This document shows, piece after piece, positions 6,609-9,463 of a DNA stretch of 9,463 nt. How positions within the stretch are numbered: the stretch's first letter is position 1; every line of letters begins with the position of its first letter. The notes under the pieces were generated by a model. That model was not told the DNA's origin and ran no database searches. It worked only from the letters and a program-made list of their open reading frames with translations. Source of the DNA: an uncultured Clostridia bacterium (GTDB lineage: Bacteria; Bacillota; Clostridia; TANB77; CAG-508); contig CARPYP010000043.1 of the NCBI GenBank assembly GCA_949045875.1, forward strand, positions 1 through 9,463. The letters run 5' to 3'. A program made the position numbers and the translations under genes.

Positions 6609-6749
6609 GTCAATTATTTTTTTGAGCAAAATGTGGGAGGAACACTATTAGAAATAGGCGATTTTTTCGCAAATAACCTCCTAAAACGCTCCAACGACGT
6701 ATCTGTTCGAACTTTTATAGAACAGATAGATATGAAAATCAATCAGTAA
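6609..6749 (+). pseudogene. Short open frame without start, possible gene 3' end
   Basis: The frame opens after TAA at 6606-6608, has only GTG (6633) as a start, and ends at TAA 6747-6749. The peptide (FEQNVGGTLLEIGDFFANN, then LLKRSNDVSVRTFIEQIDM) has the composition of a normal soluble protein with a helical end. Its stop falls within the terminator-like repeat at 6735-6764. I do not recognise the family. It may be the tail of a gene cut when the neighbouring element inserted, or chance. Two nested hairpins overlap it: GGAGG/CCTCC (6636-6640, 6677-6681) and GCGA/TCGC (6658-6670). Confidence 0.3.
6700..6728 (+). repeat. 9-bp inverted repeat before terminator copy 2
   Basis: TATCTGTTC (6700-6708) and GAACAGATA (6720-6728) are perfect complements around an 11-nt loop. 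It stands six bases before the hairpin at 6735-6762, in the place where the first copy has the shorter CGTC/GACG hairpin. It could form part of a recombinase binding site. Confidence 0.45.
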
Positions 6750-6764
6750 AATGGTTGATTTTTT
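6735..6764 (+). terminator. Terminator-like hairpin, second copy of the tRNA-Gly terminator sequence
   Basis: AAAATCAATCA (6735-6745) pairs with TGGTTGATTTT (6752-6762) around GTAAAA, with one T-G wobble, followed by a run of T. It ends the upstream unit (asparaginase) and matches 1955-1984 in AAAATCAA, GTAAAA and GGTTGATTTTTT. It probably doubles as an element junction. Confidence 0.7.
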
Positions 6765-6813
6765 CTTTTGCAAAAAATCATCCTAATTCTATAAGGAAAG
6801 GATGGTGCGAAAA

Positions 6814-7083
6814 ATGAAGATAATTAAGCAAGAACTAGAATTTGAGGAATGTCTAAAACAAAGGCTAGAGTTTATATGTGAGTTTTCTAAAGTTACTCCT
6901 ACCTTTATTAATGGTAGCATTAGAAAATTAGAAAAAACTAATCTTACATATATTGAGCCACATAGAGTAATTATCAAAAATATTACTTTCTTAGTTTTCA
7001 ATTATTCAAATGACATTTATATTACTAACTTGACTAAAAAGATTAAATTATCAGAGTTAGAAGAATATTTGAAAAATATATAA
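6814..7083 (+). CDS. Small conserved protein preceding serine recombinase, copy 2
   Basis: 89 residues, homologous to the product of 2021-2305: shared TNLTYIEPHRVIIKN block, hydrophobic FLVFN stretch, and C-terminal SELEEYLKNI helix. ATG 6814 is preferred because the leader GGAAAGGATGGTG is shared with copy 1 and places the start at the matching distance. The in-frame ATG at 6802 lies inside that leader and touches the AAAGG. The function is unknown. The recombinase follows 219 nt later, but here a promoter and attenuator intervene, so the two genes can be controlled separately, unlike in copy 1. Confidence 0.75.
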   Translation: MKIIKQELEFEECLKQRLEFICEFSKVTPTFINGSIRKLEKTNLTYIEPHRVIIKNITFLVFNYSNDIYITNLTKKIKLSELEEYLKNI

Positions 7084-7093
7084 TTGTAAATAT

Positions 7094-7121
7094 TTGACAT
7101 TTTTTAAAATCGTAGTATAAT
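7094..7121 (+). promoter_or_regulatory. Strong sigma-A promoter for recombinase 2
   Basis: TTGACA (7094-7099), a 16-nt spacer and TATAAT (7116-7121) form a consensus housekeeping promoter. A second TATAAT follows directly at 7121-7126 and would have a longer spacer. It drives a leader of about 170 nt before the recombinase ribosome site. Confidence 0.8.
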
Positions 7122-7166
7122 ATAATCAATAAAAAAATTTATATTTGCTCGACAAGAGCTAGATAT

Positions 7167-7238
7167 ATGAGTACTTTGAAAAGATTATATTATATTATAT
7201 TGCATTATTATACTTTAGTTTATGATAAATGGATTTAA
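7167..7238 (+). CDS. Candidate leader peptide of the recombinase 2 attenuator
   Basis: ATG 7167 opens a 23-residue frame (MSTLKRLYYIILHYYTLV, then five more residues) that ends at TAA 7236-7238. That is precisely where the ascending arm of the terminator hairpin begins (7237). The peptide is rich in tyrosine and isoleucine/leucine. The ribosome site is weak (AAGAG at 7154-7158). A ribosome stalled at or near the end would cover the left arm of the terminator and allow read-through. No homologue is recognised, and translation is unproven. Confidence 0.45.
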   Translation: MSTLKRLYYIILHYYTLVYDKWI

Positions 7239-7281
7239 GAGATGTCAGTAGTACTCGTGTGTACTTTGATGTCTCTTTTTT
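7237..7281 (+). terminator. Intrinsic terminator/attenuator in the recombinase 2 leader
   Basis: AAGAGATGTCAG (7237-7248) pairs with TTGATGTCTCTT (7266-7277) with wobble pairs, topped by GTAC/GTAC (7251-7254, 7261-7264), and ends in six T (7276-7281). It stands eight bases before the GGGAGG ribosome site. GTACTTTGA occurs in its right arm (7261-7269) and also upstream at 7171-7179. The upstream copy could pair with the left arm and act as an antiterminator. A small hairpin GCTC/GAGC lies at 7147-7159. Confidence 0.7.
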
Positions 7282-7302
7282 GTTAGATGGGAGGTTTTAG
7301 AA

Positions 7303-9189
7303 TTGAACGAAGAAAAGAAAAAATGTGGATTGTATATGAGAGTTTCTACTGAAGACCAAGCTCGCGAGGGATTTAGTCTTCCAGAGCAAAGAGAAAGATT
7401 AGAAACTTTTTGTAAGTTTAAGGGTTATGAGATAGTAGATTATTACGAAGATGCTGGAATAAGTGCTAAAACTGGTAATTATAGACCAGAGTTTGAAAGA
7501 TTAAAAACTGATATAAAGGCTAAAAAGATAAATACTATTGTCGCTCTAAAATTAGACAGAATAACTAGAAGTATATTTGATTGGGAAAAACTAATAACTT
7601 TTTTAGATGAAAATAATGCATATATTGATTGTGCTAATGATGAAATAAATACTACAAGTGCAAACGGCAAAATGATTTCAAGACTTTTAATGAGTGTAAG
7701 TCAAAATGAAATTGAAAGAACTAGCGAAAGAACAAAAGTAGGTTTAGCAGGTGCAATAAAAAATGGACATATTCCCCATGTTGCACCATTGGGTTATAAA
7801 AGAGAAGATAAAAAATTGGTAGTTGATTATTCTACTAAAGATATTGTAATTAGAATATTTGATTTATATTATAATGGTTACTCTTATCAAAAAATTAGCA
7901 ACTTATTCAATAAAGAAAAAGTATTAGGAAAAGATAATTGGCGAGATTCAACCATTATGGGGATTTTAGAAAATGAAATATATAAAGGAGATTTTGTTCA
8001 TGGTAAGAGAACTAAACATCCTACTTATTATGAAGATGTAGTCGAAGCTATTATTTCAAAGGAAATGTGGGCAGATTGCCAAGTGCAGAAAAAGAAAAAT
8101 TCAAGAAGTTATAAAAGAACATTAACTTATTTATACTTACAAAAACTAAAATGTCCTAAATGTGGCAGAATTTTAGGTGGCAAAGCTACTACAAAAAAGA
8201 ATGGCAATGCCTATTTTTACTATTATTGTAATGATTGTAAGATTGAATTTAAAGAAAAAGTTATAAATGATTATTTTAATCAATTTATTAGTGAGCTAGT
8301 AGAATATGACTCTGTTGTAAATCAATTTTTCTTGCCTATGATAAAGCAAAAATTTGATGAGCCTAAAGAACAATTAGAAAAAGAAATAAAAGAACAAAAC
8401 AATAAATTAGAAAGAATTAAAAAAGCCTATATTAACGGAGTTTTTGAATTAAAAGAGTATAACGAAGAAAAGAAAATAGTTGAAACTGCAATAAGCGAAT
8501 TAGAAAGCAAACTAGAAACTACTGATTGCACTGAAGAACTAAAATTTACACCAAGGGATATTTTATTAAAACGAGATATTGACTTTATTAACAAAGTAAA
8601 ATTAAACAAAGAATATCAAGCAAGAACGAAAACTTGGAAAGATTATACAAGAACAGAACAAGCAAAACTTATAATGAAATATGTTGATGATATAGAACTT
8701 GCTTTAGTTGGTAATGAAGTAATTGTAACACAAATCAATTTTAGAGACTCAATTTGCAAGCCTTGTCAAGAGCTATATGATAATGGATATATAGATACAA
8801 CAAAGCCTATGATATTGGGTAATGTACTTGGTAGTGTAAGATTTAGTAATTACTTACCAGAGGAAGAAGTCGGCGAAATTATAATGAGATTAAAACAATA
8901 TTATGATGTTCATTATACTGAAGCAACCTACTATGTAAATAAGCAAATGTTTTATTTTAACTTTGCTGAAGATAACTCTGCTATTGTTAGGGTATTTCCT
9001 TTAGAAGATTATTATAAACTAGATCCAGATAATAAAATGGAAACTTATAGATTTGGAATACTCTACATCAATGAAGAAGATAAATTCCAAATGCAAGAAA
9101 TTGATACTGCATTTGACTATATACCAGACGAAACAAATACAAGTGTAATTTACACAAAAGAGCCTACACCCTATTTCAGTAGGTGTTAA
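7303..9189 (+). CDS. Large serine recombinase, copy 2 (intact)
   Basis: 628 residues, read without any frameshift. The start is TTG 7303, 8 nt after GGGAGG (7289-7294), and aligns with MSEEKK of copy 1. The resolvase domain has Ser15 in YMRVSTEDQ, KLDRITRS at 83-90, and NTTSANGKM with Gly122. A recombinase domain follows to about residue 270, then a zinc ribbon (CPKC and CNDC), a coiled-coil region (about 348-400) and a longer C-terminal tail than copy 1 (about the last 140 residues). It is similar to copy 1 along the whole shared length but diverged, so the two are paralogues from related elements and not a recent duplication. Four CGG-containing strings in this and the asparaginase gene lie across codon boundaries; none is a codon here. 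It is expressed from its own attenuated promoter at 7094. It likely integrates and excises the element to which it belongs. Confidence 0.93.
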   Translation: MNEEKKKCGLYMRVSTEDQAREGFSLPEQRERLETFCKFKGYEIVDYYEDAGISAKTGNYRPEFERLKTDIKAKKINTIVALKLDRITRSIFDWEKLITFLDENNAYIDCANDEINTTSANGKMISRLLMSVSQNEIERTSERTKVGLAGAIKNGHIPHVAPLGYKREDKKLVVDYSTKDIVIRIFDLYYNGYSYQKISNLFNKEKVLGKDNWRDSTIMGILENEIYKGDFVHGKRTKHPTYYEDVVEAIISKEMWADCQVQKKKNSRSYKRTLTYLYLQKLKCPKCGRILGGKATTKKNGNAYFYYYCNDCKIEFKEKVINDYFNQFISELVEYDSVVNQFFLPMIKQKFDEPKEQLEKEIKEQNNKLERIKKAYINGVFELKEYNEEKKIVETAISELESKLETTDCTEELKFTPRDILLKRDIDFINKVKLNKEYQARTKTWKDYTRTEQAKLIMKYVDDIELALVGNEVIVTQINFRDSICKPCQELYDNGYIDTTKPMILGNVLGSVRFSNYLPEEEVGEIIMRLKQYYDVHYTEATYYVNKQMFYFNFAEDNSAIVRVFPLEDYYKLDPDNKMETYRFGILYINEEDKFQMQEIDTAFDYIPDETNTSVIYTKEPTPYFSRC

Positions 9190-9463
9190 GCCAGTAAAGT
9201 TCTGCGAAGAAAATACAGAACAAACAAATTAACAGAGCAATAGGGTTCCCAAAAAGCAGTGCTTTTTGGGAAAGAGGAAAAGCAACGAAACGAACTAAAA
9301 GGTCAGATGACAATATGACCTTTGGTGATGTGAAGTTTGCTTTGACGAGGCGATAGTTAATTTGAATAAATTTTATCCCAATGGGAGAAAATTTATTGCC
9401 TCGCAGAGCCCCATGTTATGATAGTATGTCATAACATATAGGGGGTTAGGACTTCCGTCAAGA
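9190..9463 (+). other. Gene-free region with five consecutive strong hairpins
   Basis: No ORF is evident. In order: GTTCTG/CAGAAC (9199-9221); a 12-bp perfect stem TTCCCAAAAAGC/GCTTTTTGGGAA with AGT loop (9246-9272); AAAGGTCA/TGACCTTT (9298-9323); CGAGGC/GCCTCG (9346-9403) enclosing AATAAATTTT/AAAATTTATT and TCCC/GGGA (9365-9397); and CCCC-ATGTTATGA/TCATAACAT-GGGG (9409-9444). Possible roles are the recombinase terminator, an oriT or replication origin of the element, or a structured RNA. It does not match RNase P, tmRNA or SRP RNA as I know them. Confidence 0.6.

Larger units (their letters stand above)
1985..6764 (+). mobile_element. Inferred integrative element carrying recombinase, yhcG and asparaginase
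   Basis: The segment is bounded by two copies of the same terminator-like sequence (1955-1984 and 6735-6764). The left copy directly follows a tRNA gene. Inside, reading away from the tRNA, are a small ORF, a large serine recombinase, a YhcG nuclease and an asparaginase. Right of the second copy, the order [terminator copy, GGAAAGGATGGTG leader, small ORF, serine recombinase] starts again. This is the pattern of tandem accretion, where a second related element enters at the end of the first. No relaxase or other transfer gene is seen, so the element may be mobilised by others or be a remnant. All four CGGN frameshift sites of the window lie inside this segment. The exact crossover bases cannot be fixed here. 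Confidence 0.4.

Overview
The window is strongly AT-rich and dominated by AGA/AAA/ATA-type codons. Its gene set (YebC, YccF, YhcG-type nuclease, large serine recombinases of the Clostridium type, Shine-Dalgarno sites AGGAGG/GGGAGG, TTG start) points to a low-GC Bacillota, probably an uncultured gut Clostridia/Bacilli lineage. This is inferred from style, not from a marker gene.

Layout. 1-267 is the end of a YccF-type membrane protein with its terminator. 268-914 carries no intact gene. 915-1640 is yebC, with a hairpin behind it and then about 100 nt that resemble the 5' end of a group II intron. 1847-1920 is an unusual tRNA-Gly with a terminator at 1955-1984. 2021-6542 holds a small unknown ORF, a large serine recombinase, a YhcG/PDDEXK nuclease and an L-asparaginase. 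6735-6764 repeats the sequence of the tRNA terminator and is followed by a second copy of the [small ORF + serine recombinase] module (6814-9189). Between its two genes that module has a strong promoter, a leader ORF and an attenuator-like terminator. 9190-9463 is a string of strong hairpins. The repeated terminator and repeated module suggest two related integrative elements stacked next to the tRNA gene.

Central observation. Two genes, the first recombinase (2378-4179) and the asparaginase (5470-6542), are each split by two +1 frameshifts. All four shifts fall exactly on an in-frame CGG codon: CGGT at 2741, and CGGA at 3795, 6166 and 6383. In every case, reading the four bases CGGN as one glycine restores the frame and a sensible protein. 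These four are the only in-frame CGG codons I find in the coding sequence of the window. Seven other CGG strings lie out of frame, and none is read as arginine. At the first site the paralogous recombinase (7303-9189) has an ordinary Gly codon at the aligned residue, Gly122 in both proteins.

The tRNA-Gly at 1847-1920 has anticodon-loop bases U34 C35 C36 followed by G37, where bacterial tRNA-Gly normally has A37. UCCG is the four-base complement of CGGA and would tolerate CGGU by U34 wobble. It also has a T-C mismatch in the anticodon stem that could be relieved by an alternative 8-nt loop. I therefore propose that this window contains a natural quadruplet-decoding system in which tRNA-Gly(UCCG) reads CGGN as glycine while CGG is not used as an arginine triplet. 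The recombinase and the asparaginase would both depend on it. The frame-restoring pattern is seen directly in the sequence; the decoding mechanism is inference.
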